64,000 bases of DNA from Propionibacteriaceae bacterium (GTDB lineage: Bacteria > Actinomycetota > Actinomycetes > Propionibacteriales > Propionibacteriaceae), in contig JAFKJK010000016.1 in NCBI GenBank assembly GCA_017306015.1, positions 56,503-120,502 of the forward strand. Reading direction: 5' to 3'. Below are positions 30,526-39,434 of the stretch, piece by piece; position 1 is the stretch's first letter; each line of letters begins with the position of its first letter. A program made the position numbers and the translations under genes. The notes under the pieces are model-generated. The model did not search any database and was not told where the DNA came from. It saw nothing but the letters and a program-made list of their open reading frames with translations.

Positions 30526-32040
30526 TCAGTACGCGAAGCTCAGGGGAGCGTCGTCGTCGGTGAGCACTTGTGGCTCGGTGACTTCCGGCAGTCCCAGTTT
30601 GATGAAGTGCAGCAGGAGCCCCACCTCGACGACGGCGAGGACGCCGTAGACGACGGTGTAGAGCACCATGGTCAGGCCGACCTCGGCCGCGGTGACCCCG
30701 GGCGAGTTCGCCGACATCGTCGGCAGGACCCCGAACACGATGAAGGGCTGGCGGCCCATCTCGGTGAAGATCCAGCCGAACGAGATCCCGAACAGCGGTG
30801 CCAACGGGGACGCGATCATGGCCGCGTCCCACAGCTTGCCGCCCTTGGGGGTGGCGCCCTTGCGGGTGGCGAACAACACCCACGCCCCGATCGCGAAGGC
30901 CAGGAAGCCCAGGCCCATCATGATCCGGAAGCTCCAGTAGGTCACCGGCAGGTTGGGCACCCAGCCGGGGAAGCCTTCGAGGTCGTTGGCGGCCTTGACG
31001 CTGGCCTTCACCGCGTCGTTGGTCTGCAGCGCGGTGGTGGCCCCGGCGATGTTGCCGTTCTTGGCCTCGGCGACCAGGTCGTTGATGCCGAGCACCTTCG
31101 CGTTGAAGTTGCCGGTGGCGAGGAACGACAGGACGTACGGCACCTTGATCGCAAAGATCTCCGTGCTGCCGTCCAGGCTGCCGATGGTGAAGATCGAGAA
31201 GCTTGCGGGCTGCTCGGTCGTCCACAGGGCCTCCGCCGCGGCCATCTTCATGGGCTGGACGTCGGTCATGATCTTGCCCTGCAGGTCTCCGGTGACGAAG
31301 GTGGCCAGGCCGGACACGATCAGCACCCAGGCGCCGAAGCGGGTGGCCCAGCGCCAGGCATCCTGGTCGGCGGCGGCCTTCTCGGAGGTTTCGGCGGCCT
31401 TCGCGTTGCGGACGAGGTGCCAGCCGGCGATGCCGAGCATGAGACCGCCGGCGGTCATGTAGGCCGTGGCGAGGACGTGCGGGATGGTGACCAGGGTCAC
31501 CGGGTTGGAGATGACCTCCAGGATGCCGCCGAGACCGGAGGTCTCCGCGCGTCCCGTCACGTCGTTGTAGATCGCACCGGTCGGGTGCTGCATCCAGGAG
31601 TTTGCGGCCAGGATGAACACTGCCGAGATCATGGTGCCGATGGCTGCCAACCAGATCGACGCCAGGTGGAGCTTCTTGGGAAGGCGGTCCCAACCGAAGA
31701 TCCAGATGCCGAGGAACACTGACTCCAGGAAGAATGCGATCAGCGCCTCCATGGCCAGTGGCGCGCCGAAGATGTCACCTACGAAGCGGGAGTACTCCGA
31801 CCAGTTCATGCCGAACTGGAACTCCTGCACGATGCCCGTCACGACTCCCATAGCGAAGTTGATCAGGAGCAACTTTCCGAAGAACTTGGTCAGGCGGAGC
31901 ATCTTCTCCTCCCCTGACCGGTACCAGATCGTCTGCATCACGGCCACCAACAGCGAGAGCGCGATGGTGATCGGGACGAAGAGGAAGTGATACACGGTTG
32001 TGATACCGAACTGCCATCTGGCAAGGGTTTCCGCGCTCAT
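30526..32040 (-). CDS. cydA: Cytochrome bd ubiquinol oxidase subunit I
   Basis: The 504-residue haem-binding and quinol-binding subunit begins LARWQFGITTVYHFLFVPIT, with the haem-ligand His at residue 18. GWHLVRN and QPASFSIFTIG segments follow, then the conserved WVPNLPVTYWSFRIMMGLGF. ATG 32040 is used because the family N-terminus begins there; the upstream open frame (to 32181) crosses the regulator on the other strand. cydB follows after 12 bp. Oxygen-limited growth is the usual condition for expression. Confidence 0.95.
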   Translation of the reverse strand: MSAETLARWQFGITTVYHFLFVPITIALSLLVAVMQTIWYRSGEEKMLRLTKFFGKLLLINFAMGVVTGIVQEFQFGMNWSEYSRFVGDIFGAPLAMEALIAFFLESVFLGIWIFGWDRLPKKLHLASIWLAAIGTMISAVFILAANSWMQHPTGAIYNDVTGRAETSGLGGILEVISNPVTLVTIPHVLATAYMTAGGLMLGIAGWHLVRNAKAAETSEKAAADQDAWRWATRFGAWVLIVSGLATFVTGDLQGKIMTDVQPMKMAAAEALWTTEQPASFSIFTIGSLDGSTEIFAIKVPYVLSFLATGNFNAKVLGINDLVAEAKNGNIAGATTALQTNDAVKASVKAANDLEGFPGWVPNLPVTYWSFRIMMGLGFLAFAIGAWVLFATRKGATPKGGKLWDAAMIASPLAPLFGISFGWIFTEMGRQPFIVFGVLPTMSANSPGVTAAEVGLTMVLYTVVYGVLAVVEVGLLLHFIKLGLPEVTEPQVLTDDDAPLSFAY

Positions 32041-32052
32041 GGGCGCGAATCT

Positions 32053-32070
32053 ACTACTGGCTGTCGTAGT
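32053..32070. promoter_or_regulatory. Dyad between cydA and the BlaI-type regulator gene
   Basis: ACTAC (32053-32057) and GTAGT (32066-32070) are inverted over an 8-bp spacer, 13 bp upstream of the cydA start. BlaI/CopY-family repressors bind dyads of this TAC/GTA type, so the divergent regulator may control cydABDC and itself. Confidence 0.5.
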
Positions 32071-32097
32071 CCGCAATCTGTGCCTTAGCATGTCTGC

Positions 32098-32412
32098 ATG
32101 GCCATCCCGGGTGAGCTCGAAGCGACGGTGATGGGCATCCTGTGGTCGCGTCCGGAGCCGCTGTCGGTCAGGGACGTGCACGAGGTGCTCTCCGCTGACC
32201 GCGAGCTCGCGTACACCACGGTGATGACGGTGTTGGATCGCCTAGCCAAGAAGGGTTTGGCGACCCGAAGGCTGGTCGGAAGAGCGTGGCTCTACCACCC
32301 CGCCCGGAGCCGGACGGAGGAGGTCTCGTCGGCCCTGATCGACGAGTTGGCGAAGCTGGACCCGCGCTCGCGCGCCGACGTGCTCGCGGCACTGCGGGCG
32401 GCATTTGAGTGA
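32098..32412 (+). CDS. BlaI/MecI/CopY-family transcriptional regulator
   Basis: The 104-residue winged-helix protein matches the BlaI/CopY group: ELEATVMGILWSRPEPLSVRDVHEVL (helix 1-2), then the recognition-helix and wing region AYTTVMTVLDRLAKKGLATRRLVGRAWLY. It is shorter than classic BlaI (about 125), with a reduced dimerisation tail. It lies divergent to cydABDC with a dyad between, which suggests control of the oxidase; in other actinobacteria this family also controls respiratory genes. No BlaR-type protease is nearby. Confidence 0.88.
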   Translation: MAIPGELEATVMGILWSRPEPLSVRDVHEVLSADRELAYTTVMTVLDRLAKKGLATRRLVGRAWLYHPARSRTEEVSSALIDELAKLDPRSRADVLAALRAAFE

Positions 32413-32483
32413 GCGTCCGCATTTCGGTCGGGCGCGGTATTTGTAAACACAATCCCGGGCAGTGCCTGCGGTAATGTCAGCAC

Positions 32484-33107
32484 ATGAGGTTTCCTGACTG
32501 GCTGATGCCCTTCGTCACCATCGACACCGGCCTGCTCGACAAGGTGCTGCGGACGATCGTGGTGTACCTCGTGATCGCGATCCTGATCCGGGTCGGCGGC
32601 AAGCGGCTGCTGGCCCAGATGAACTCCCTCGACCTGGTCGTGGTGCTGCTGCTGTCCAACGTGGTCCAGAACGCCATCATCGGGCCCGACAACTCCGTCC
32701 TCGGCGGGGTGGTGGGCGCGGTCGTCCTGGTCGGCTTCAACGCGCTGGCCGACCGCCTCGCCGATCTCCACCCGGTGCTGCACGGGCTGCTGATCGGCGG
32801 TCCCACCGACCTGATCACGGACGGACGAGTCGACTCCCGAGCGCTCTCCCGGCTGGGAATCAGCCGCGGCGAACTCGACCTCGCCCTGCGCCGCCAGGGA
32901 GCCGACGACGTGCACGAGGTCCAGCACGCCACGCTGGAACCCGAAGGGGTGATCGTGGTGACCCTCAAGCCGGAGGAGCAGAACGTGGCGGTGGTGCAGT
33001 TGCAGGAGGCGGTAGCCGAGCTGAAGGAGCTGATCGCCTCGATGACCCCGGCGGGGCCGGGTGCACCGGCGGGTGAGGGCTCCCCGTCCCCTGGCCGGAC
33101 GGGGTAG
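32484..33107 (+). CDS. DUF421 (YetF-like) membrane protein
   Basis: This 207-residue protein has three N-terminal transmembrane helices (VLRTIVVYLVIAILIRVGGK and VVVLLLSNVVQNAII are visible), then a DUF421 cytosolic domain (GGPTDLITDGRVDSRALSRLGISRGELDLALRRQG). The function of the family is unknown; YetF relatives are linked to membrane or spore physiology. The C-terminal Pro/Gly-rich tail is low-complexity. Confidence 0.85.
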   Translation: MRFPDWLMPFVTIDTGLLDKVLRTIVVYLVIAILIRVGGKRLLAQMNSLDLVVVLLLSNVVQNAIIGPDNSVLGGVVGAVVLVGFNALADRLADLHPVLHGLLIGGPTDLITDGRVDSRALSRLGISRGELDLALRRQGADDVHEVQHATLEPEGVIVVTLKPEEQNVAVVQLQEAVAELKELIASMTPAGPGAPAGEGSPSPGRTG

Positions 33108-33130
33108 GCCCGCCGCGGACCCGAGCGAGA

Positions 33131-33928
33131 TCAGTCGCCGGCTGCCGCGGTGGCCGGGCTGGACCCGAGCACGACGCAGCCGGCGAGCGCGACCAGCACC
33201 GCGAGCGCTCCGGGCAGGGACGCGTCCGCCGGCACGCTGTCGCCGAACAGGAACAGTCCGGCCACGCCGGGCACCGCCACCTCGATCACCGCGACCAGGG
33301 ACGCCGCGAGCGCGACCGGGCCCACGTCCAGCGCCCGGACGTAGGCGGTGAAGGCGATCACGCCGAACCCGACCACCGCGATCGTCAGCGGCTGCGCGAC
33401 CAGTTCGCTCCACGAGCCCGAGGTCCGGGCGCCGCGGGCAGCGATCGCCACCCCGGCGTAGCCGAGCGCGCTGATCGTCCCGAACAGCCAGGCCGGGCCC
33501 GAGCGGTAGCCCAGGCCCAGCGCGACCGCGAGCACGGCGAGCCCGGCCAGCATCGCAGCGGTGAAGCCGGGCGGCGGGGTGGCCGGCGGCTGGTCGGAAC
33601 CGATCAGCGCGAGCCCGACCAGCCCCGCCACGACGGCGACGACCGCGACGACGTCCCGCCGGCGCAACGACACCTTCAGCAGCGGCACCGCCAGCACGAC
33701 GACGAACGCGACGGAGGCCGCGATGACCGTCTGCACCAGGAACAGCGGCAGCCGGGCGTAGGCCACCAGGCTGAGCAGGAACGAGGCGCCGTCCAGCGCC
33801 AGGCCCAGCAGCACCAGCGGCTGGGCCAGGGCGCGCAGGCCGGTGCTGCGCCGCGTCCCGAGCGCCTGCAGGATGGTCGCCACCGCGTAGCCGGCGGACG
33901 CGCCGAACGCCGCCAGCAGGGCGGGCAC
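33131..33928 (-). CDS. EamA/DMT-like integral membrane protein
   Basis: This 265-residue protein has about nine hydrophobic helices, in the style of drug/metabolite (EamA) transporters. The N-terminal half is ALLAAFGASAGYAVATILQA ... LPLFLVQTVIAASVAFVVVL, and the C-terminal half ends in PGALAVLVALAGCVVLG. The direction and substrate of transport are unknown. It converges with the DUF421 gene. Confidence 0.75.
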   Translation of the reverse strand: MPALLAAFGASAGYAVATILQALGTRRSTGLRALAQPLVLLGLALDGASFLLSLVAYARLPLFLVQTVIAASVAFVVVLAVPLLKVSLRRRDVVAVVAVVAGLVGLALIGSDQPPATPPPGFTAAMLAGLAVLAVALGLGYRSGPAWLFGTISALGYAGVAIAARGARTSGSWSELVAQPLTIAVVGFGVIAFTAYVRALDVGPVALAASLVAVIEVAVPGVAGLFLFGDSVPADASLPGALAVLVALAGCVVLGSSPATAAAGD

Positions 33929-33970
33929 GCTCGCTTCCGTCTCGGACTCCGTTCCTGCTCGGCCGGCCGG

Positions 33971-34360
33971 TCAGCCGACCCGCTGTTCCCGCTCGGCGAT
34001 GAAGGCGTCGAGGCGGTCGGTGATCGCCAGCGCCTCGGCCTTGAGCATGAGGGCGCTGTCCACGCGGCCGAGGGCGCGCAGGCGTCCGGCCTCGGCCAGC
34101 CGCTCGTCCGCCCGCGTCCTGGCGATGGCGAGCATCTCGTCCTCGCTGAGCTCGCGGACGACGCGCTCGGCGAAGCCGAAGCGGGTGCCGCCGGAAATGA
34201 ACTCGCTGCCGACCGGCTCGGCGTACGGCTCGGTGAGGTAGGTGACCTCGGCGTTCTCGATCGCGCCGACGACATCGCGGACGGCCCGCAGCGTCACGGT
34301 CTCGCGGCGCTTCATCAGGCCGGGAAGGTCGGCGCGCAGGTAGCTGAGCAGGGTGGTCAT
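33971..34360 (-). CDS. GatB/YqeY-like protein
   Basis: The 129-residue protein resembles YqeY, a domain shared with the GatB tail. The start LSYLRADLPGLMKRRETVTL followed by RAVRDVVGAIENAEV is the family opening, but the rest is shorter than the usual 147 residues and the similarity is weaker. YqeY domains bind or help amidate tRNA-linked substrates; function here is unproven. ATG 34360 follows AGGAGA. A MerR-type promoter lies directly upstream, overlapping the end of the regulator gene. Confidence 0.6.
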   Translation of the reverse strand: MTTLLSYLRADLPGLMKRRETVTLRAVRDVVGAIENAEVTYLTEPYAEPVGSEFISGGTRFGFAERVVRELSEDEMLAIARTRADERLAEAGRLRALGRVDSALMLKAEALAITDRLDAFIAEREQRVG

Positions 34361-34386
34361 CGTGTTCTCCTCTCGATCTGCTACCG

Positions 34387-34417
34387 ACGGTAAACCTTCA
34401 CGTAACGTGAGGGTCAA
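34387..34417 (-). promoter_or_regulatory. MerR-type promoter with 19-bp spacer and dyad operator
   Basis: On the minus strand, -35 TTGACC (34412-34417) and -10 TACCGT (34387-34392) are 19 bp apart, the elongated spacing of MerR-activated promoters. Between them CCTTCACGT (34395-34403) and ACGTGAGGG (34405-34413) form a dyad matching at 8 of 9 pairs. The operator covers the last codons of the MerR-HEAT gene and would drive the YqeY-like gene. Confidence 0.75.
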
Positions 34418-35480
34418 GCAGGCGTCTGGCCAGCGGCGCGAGCACAGGGTCTTCGAGCGCCGCCTCGATCGTTGGTCGCTCGGCGGCACCCCGCTCGCTG
34501 AGCGCCAGCAATGCCGCGAGCCGTACGTCCGGGTCGAGGTCGGCGAGTCGCTCGGTGAGGACGGTGCGGATCCGTCCGGCGTCTTTGCCGGACGGATCCA
34601 CCTTCAGCCGGCCGAGGGCCTCGGCGGCGGCTGCGCGGACGTCCGGGCGTCCGGTGTCGGCGGCACTGACGAGCGGGCCGACGGCCGCCGGTCCGGTGGC
34701 GACGATCGCGTCGAGCAGGTCGGCCTCGGCGACGTCCGGGCGGCCCAGCAGTGCGACCAGGGCGGACGCCGCCGCGGGGTCGCCGATGCTCGTCAGTGCG
34801 CGGACGGTGCTGCCGACCACCCGGGGGTCGGCGTCGGCGAGCAGCGGCAGCAGGGCGGGGACAGAGGCGGCATCGCTGGTCTTGCCGAGCAGCCGGACGA
34901 GCAGGCAGCGCAGGTCCGGGTCGGCGTTGTCGAGCCGGGCGAGGGCGGCCGAGGTTGCGTCCGGCTGGCGGGTGAGCGACCAGATCAGCACCTCCTGGAC
35001 GGCGGGATCGCGCTCGACGGCCAGCGCGTCGAGCAGCTCGAGAGTTGAGCCGGGCGCCTGCAGCGCCGTCCGCAGCCGGACGGTCGGGTCGAAGTGAGCC
35101 AGCCGTCCGGTCGCCGCGATGGCGTCCAGCACCTCGTCCCAGCTGCGCTCGCTCGTCCCCGCGAGGCGACGCAGCCGGTCGGCGAGCCGCTGCTCGGCGG
35201 CGATCTGCTCCTCCAGGTGGCCGAGGTGGGAACGCAGCGTGGCGCCGGCGTCCAGGTCGGGGTCGGCGAGGGCGTCGGCGATCTCGGCGAGGGAGAGCCC
35301 CAGCGCCTTCAGGTTCTGGATCTGCAGCAGCCGCAGCAGGTCGTCCTCGGTGTAGAGGCGGTAGTCACTCCAGCTCCGCTCGGACGGCACCAGCAGGCCG
35401 AGGTCGTCGTAGTGCCGCAGCGTCCGCCGGGTGAGGCCGGTGCGCTCGGCCACCTCGCCGATCCGCCAGGTGCGCTCCAC
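34398..35480 (-). CDS. MerR-family regulator fused to HEAT repeats
   Basis: This 360-residue protein has a MerR DNA-binding domain at about residues 5-72 (RIGEVAERTGLTRRTLRHYDDLGL ... YRLYTEDDLLRLLQI) and a dimerisation helix to about 130. About 200 residues of HEAT-like repeats follow, with a recurring ALVALLGRPDVAEADLLDAI pattern (several DPxV and ADTG/LL...DPDVR units). Ordinary MerR proteins end in a small effector domain; an alpha-solenoid there suggests sensing of a protein partner. The gene's last codons overlap the promoter of the YqeY-like gene. Confidence 0.85.
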   Translation of the reverse strand: MERTWRIGEVAERTGLTRRTLRHYDDLGLLVPSERSWSDYRLYTEDDLLRLLQIQNLKALGLSLAEIADALADPDLDAGATLRSHLGHLEEQIAAEQRLADRLRRLAGTSERSWDEVLDAIAATGRLAHFDPTVRLRTALQAPGSTLELLDALAVERDPAVQEVLIWSLTRQPDATSAALARLDNADPDLRCLLVRLLGKTSDAASVPALLPLLADADPRVVGSTVRALTSIGDPAAASALVALLGRPDVAEADLLDAIVATGPAAVGPLVSAADTGRPDVRAAAAEALGRLKVDPSGKDAGRIRTVLTERLADLDPDVRLAALLALSERGAAERPTIEAALEDPVLAPLARRLLDPHVT

Positions 35481-35505
35481 GACTGCAGGCTATCGCCGCC
35501 CGCCC

Positions 35506-35766
35506 TGAACCGCCGGGGACAGGTACTTCGGTTCAGCCTGAATTGTCGGGGACAGGTACTTTCGGTTCAGCCTGAATCCTCGGGGACAGGTACTTCGGTT
35601 CAGCCTGAATCGCTGGGGACAGGTACTTCGGTTCGCGCGCCAGCGCCAGCTGAACCGAAGTACCTGTCCCCGATGGTTCAGACGGTGCCGACTGAACCAA
35701 AGGTGAACCAAAGTACCTGTCCCCGATGGTTCAAGGTGAACCAAAGTACCTGTCCCCGATGGTTCA
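35506..35766. repeat. Array of seven 30-bp TGAACC elements, two orientations
   Basis: Copies: 35506-35535, 35539-35569 (extra T), 35573-35602, 35606-35635 (ends GGTTCG), then in the other orientation 35651-35680, 35704-35733 and 35737-35766. The last copy includes the stop codon (35764-35766) of the ABC gene. The gap 35481-35763 contains no gene. Confidence 0.92.
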
Positions 35767-37701
35767 GGCGGCGTCCTCTTCCTCGGTGATCGCGGCGGCG
35801 AACTGGGCCTGGTAGAGCCGGTAGTACGCGCCCTCGGCGGCCAGCAGGCCCTCGTGGCTGCCCTGCTCGACGATGGCGCCGTTCTCCATCACCAGGATCA
35901 CGTCGGCGTCGCGGATCGTCGACAGCCGGTGGGCGATCACGAAGCTCGTCCGGTCTGTGCGCAGCTTGTTCATCGCCCGCTGCACCAGCACCTCGGTACG
36001 GGTGTCGACCGAGCTCGTCGCCTCGTCCAGGATCAGGATGGACGGATCGCTCAGGAACGCCCGCGCGATCGTGATCAGCTGCTTCTCACCCGCCGACAGG
36101 TTGGACGCCTCCTCGTTGATCACCGTGTCGTAGCCGTCCGGCAGCGAGTGGACGAAGCGGTCGACGTACGTCGCCTTCGCCGCGGCGAGGATCTCCTCCT
36201 CGGTGGCCCCGGCCTTGCCGTAGGCGATGTTGTCGCGGATCGTCCCGCCGAACAGCCAGGTGTCCTGCAGCACCATCCCGATCTCGTCCCGCAGCGCATT
36301 CCTGGGGACGGACGCGATGTCGACCCCGTCCAGGGTGATCCGGCCGGCCTGCAGGTCGTAGAACCGCAGCACCAGGTTCACCAGCGTCGTCTTACCCGCG
36401 CCGGTCGGGCCGACGATCGCGACCGTCGACCCGGGTTCGGCCACCAGCGACAGGTCGGTGATCAGCGGCCGCTCGGCGGTGTAGCTGAACGACACGTGCT
36501 CGAACGCCACCCGTCCCGACACCGGGGACGGCAGCGAACCCTGGGCATCGGGGGTCTCCTCCTCGGCGTCCAGCACCTCGAACACCCGCTCGGCGGACGC
36601 GACGCCCGACTGCAGCAGGTTGGCCATGGACGCCAGCGAGGTGATCGGCTGGGTGAACATCCGGGAGTACTGGATGAACGCCTGGATGCCGCCGACGGTC
36701 ATCGAGCCGGCCGTCACCATCAGCCCGCCGACAACGGCGATCACGACGTAGTTGAGGTTCCCGACGAAGAACATCACCGGCATGATGATCCCGGAGATGA
36801 ACTGGGCGCCGAAGACGGCGTCGAACAGTTCGCCGTTCTTCTCCCGGAACCGGGCCTCCACCTCGCGCCGGCGCCCGAACACGGTGACCAGGTCGTGGCC
36901 GGTGTAGGCCTCCTCGATCTGGGAGTTCAACTCGCCGGTCGCCTTCCAGGTCTTCGCGAACAGCTTCTGCGACCGGCTGCCGATCAGCATCGTCACGCCC
37001 AGGGCGATCGGGATCGTGACCAGCGCGACGAGCGCCAGCACCCAGGAGACCCAGAACATCATCACCAGCACCCCGAGCAGGGTGAACAGGTTCGTCAGGA
37101 TCTGCCCCAGCGTCTGCTGCAGCGACTGGGAGACGTTGTCGACGTCGTTGGTCACCCGGCTGAGCAGCTCGCCGCGCGGCTGTCCGTCGAAGTACTTCAA
37201 CGGCAGCCGGTCGAGCTTCTCGCTGACCTGCTTGCGCATCCGGTACACCGAGCGCTGGACGATCGAGTTGATCATCCAGCCCGCCGCCCAGCTGAGCAGG
37301 AAGAAGACCAGGTACGCGGCCAGGGCGAGCAGCAGCACCCGGCCGAGGTCACCGAACGGGATCGGCGTGTGGTTGACCACCGCGGCGTCGAAGATCAGGT
37401 TGGTGGCCTGGCCGAGGATCACCGGTCCGATCGAGTTCAGCCCGGTGGCGACCAGGGTCATCACGATCACGGCGATGATCCCGACGAGTTCGGGACGCAG
37501 GTGGCCGAGCAGCCGCTTCATCGACGGGACGAAGGAGACCGCCTTCTCGCCGGTGCCGGCACCGTGGCCCATCGGGCCGGGTCCGCGATGCTGCGGAGCG
37601 TACTTGGGCCGCTCGTTGGCCTTCTTCGCCGGGACGGCCGTCGTCGGCTCCTCGGCCGGCACGGGAGTTCCCGTCTCGTCGATATTGGTCTGGCTGCTCA
37701 T
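35764..37701 (-). CDS. ABC exporter half-transporter, subunit 2
   Basis: This 645-residue half-transporter has a roughly 90-residue polar N-terminal extension, six membrane helices (about 90-400) and an ATPase domain with Walker A GPTGAGKTT (about 450), signature LSAGEKQLI and Walker B SILILDEATSSVD. The sequence resembles the multidrug LmrA/MsbA-type exporters. It overlaps the preceding ABC gene by 4 bp, so the two probably form a heterodimer. ATG 37701 is chosen from the MSSQTNIDETG start. The stop TGA is part of a TGAACC repeat. Confidence 0.93.
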   Translation of the reverse strand: MSSQTNIDETGTPVPAEEPTTAVPAKKANERPKYAPQHRGPGPMGHGAGTGEKAVSFVPSMKRLLGHLRPELVGIIAVIVMTLVATGLNSIGPVILGQATNLIFDAAVVNHTPIPFGDLGRVLLLALAAYLVFFLLSWAAGWMINSIVQRSVYRMRKQVSEKLDRLPLKYFDGQPRGELLSRVTNDVDNVSQSLQQTLGQILTNLFTLLGVLVMMFWVSWVLALVALVTIPIALGVTMLIGSRSQKLFAKTWKATGELNSQIEEAYTGHDLVTVFGRRREVEARFREKNGELFDAVFGAQFISGIIMPVMFFVGNLNYVVIAVVGGLMVTAGSMTVGGIQAFIQYSRMFTQPITSLASMANLLQSGVASAERVFEVLDAEEETPDAQGSLPSPVSGRVAFEHVSFSYTAERPLITDLSLVAEPGSTVAIVGPTGAGKTTLVNLVLRFYDLQAGRITLDGVDIASVPRNALRDEIGMVLQDTWLFGGTIRDNIAYGKAGATEEEILAAAKATYVDRFVHSLPDGYDTVINEEASNLSAGEKQLITIARAFLSDPSILILDEATSSVDTRTEVLVQRAMNKLRTDRTSFVIAHRLSTIRDADVILVMENGAIVEQGSHEGLLAAEGAYYRLYQAQFAAAITEEEDAA

Positions 37702-39434
37702 GCCGCCACCCCCTCGTTGCTGCGGAACTGGCTGTCGACGATCTCGGCGTAGGTCGCGCACGACGTGAGGAGCTCATCGTGGGTGCCGACGCCGACGATC
37801 TGCCCGTCCTCGAGGACGATGATCTGCTCGGCGGAGCGGATGGTGGACACCCGCTGGGCGACCACCACGACGGCCGCGTCCCTGGTCTCGCCGGCCAAGG
37901 CGGTGCGCAGGGCTGCGTCCGTGGCCACGTCGAGCGCGGAGAACGAGTCGTCGAAGACGTAGATCTCCGGACGCCTGACCAGGGCTCTGGCTATCGCCAG
38001 GCGTTGTCGCTGACCGCCGGACACGTTCGTGCCGCCCTGGCTGATCGGGGAATCCAGCCCGTCGGGCATCTGCTCGACGAAGTCCCGCGCCTGGGCGATG
38101 GTCAGCGCGTGCCACAGTTCGGCGTCGGTGGCGTCCGGGTTGCCCATCCGCAGATTGGACGCGACCGTCCCGCTGAACAGGTAGGGACGCTGCGGCACGA
38201 GCCCGATCCGGTTCCACAGCAGGTCCGGGTCGAGGTCGCGGACGTCCACGCCGTCGACGGTGACCCGCCCGGCGGTGGCGTCGAACAGCCGCGGGATCAG
38301 GTTGACCAGGGTGGTCTTGCCGGCGCCGGTCGAGCCGATGATGGCCGTGGTCTCGCCGGGACGGACCTCGAAGCTGATCCCGGAGAGGACGGGACGGCTA
38401 GCGCCCGGATAGGCGAAGGAGACGCCCTCGAACGACATCCGGCCGTGCTGGCTGACCTCGGTGACCGGCTTCGGCGGCGGGACGACCGAGCTCTCGGTGT
38501 CGAGGACCTCGTTGATCCGTCCGGCCGCGACCGCGGCGCGCGGCGCGATCATGAACATCATCGTGGCCATCATCACGCTCATCAGGATCTGCGAGAGGTA
38601 GGCCAGGTAGGCGGTGAGCTGGCCGACCTGCAGGTCGCCCGAGGCGATCCGGAAGGCGCCGAACCAGACCACGGCGATGCTGGACAGGTTCATCACCGCG
38701 AACACCGAGGGGAACATCGTCATCATCCGGCGGCCGACCCGGGTGGCGGTGTCGGCGACGTCGTGGTTGGCCGCGTCGAACCGGGCCGACTCGGTGGGCT
38801 CGCGGACGAAGGCGCGGATCACCCGCAGGCCGGAGATCTGCTCGCGGAGCACCCGGTTGAGGGTGTCGATCCGGATCTGCATCGACTTGAACAGCGGCGT
38901 CATCTGGCTGGCGAGGATGCCGATGATGGCGCCGAGCACCACCACCGCGACCAGGATCAGCCAGCTCAGCCCGACGTCCTCGCGCAGGGCCATGATCACG
39001 CCGCCGATCATCATCAGGGGCGCGGACAGGATCATGGTCGCCGTCATCAGGACGACCATCTGCACCTGCTGGACGTCGTTGGTGTTGCGGGTGATCAGGG
39101 TCGGGGCGCCGAAGTGGTTCATCTCCTTCGACGAGAACGACAGGGCCCGGTCGAAGATGGCCTGCCGCACGTCCCGTCCGAACGACATGGACGAGCGGGC
39201 GCCGAACCAGGTCGCGCCGATCAGCGCGGCCACCTGGACGAGCGAGACGGCGAGCATCACCCCGCCGGTCGCCCAGATGTAGCCGGTGTCGCCCCTGGCG
39301 ATGCCGTTGTCGATGATGTTCGCGTTCAGGCTGGGCAGGAACAGCGACGAGCCGGCCTGGACGAGTTGCAGGACGACGACAGCGGCCACGAACCACGCGT
39401 ACGGGCGCAGGTAGTGGCGGATGAGGCGGATCAT
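37698..39434 (-). CDS. ABC exporter half-transporter, subunit 1
   Basis: This 578-residue half-transporter has six membrane helices and an ATPase domain with Walker A GSTGAGKTT, signature NVSGGQRQRLAIARAL and, in place of the usual Walker-B glutamate, YVFDDSFSALD (Asp after the conserved Asp). Its partner has the normal ILDEATSS, so this is likely the degenerate site of a heterodimeric exporter. It overlaps the TetR gene by 4 bp, so all three genes form one operon. Confidence 0.93.
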   Translation of the reverse strand: MIRLIRHYLRPYAWFVAAVVVLQLVQAGSSLFLPSLNANIIDNGIARGDTGYIWATGGVMLAVSLVQVAALIGATWFGARSSMSFGRDVRQAIFDRALSFSSKEMNHFGAPTLITRNTNDVQQVQMVVLMTATMILSAPLMMIGGVIMALREDVGLSWLILVAVVVLGAIIGILASQMTPLFKSMQIRIDTLNRVLREQISGLRVIRAFVREPTESARFDAANHDVADTATRVGRRMMTMFPSVFAVMNLSSIAVVWFGAFRIASGDLQVGQLTAYLAYLSQILMSVMMATMMFMIAPRAAVAAGRINEVLDTESSVVPPPKPVTEVSQHGRMSFEGVSFAYPGASRPVLSGISFEVRPGETTAIIGSTGAGKTTLVNLIPRLFDATAGRVTVDGVDVRDLDPDLLWNRIGLVPQRPYLFSGTVASNLRMGNPDATDAELWHALTIAQARDFVEQMPDGLDSPISQGGTNVSGGQRQRLAIARALVRRPEIYVFDDSFSALDVATDAALRTALAGETRDAAVVVVAQRVSTIRSAEQIIVLEDGQIVGVGTHDELLTSCATYAEIVDSQFRSNEGVAA

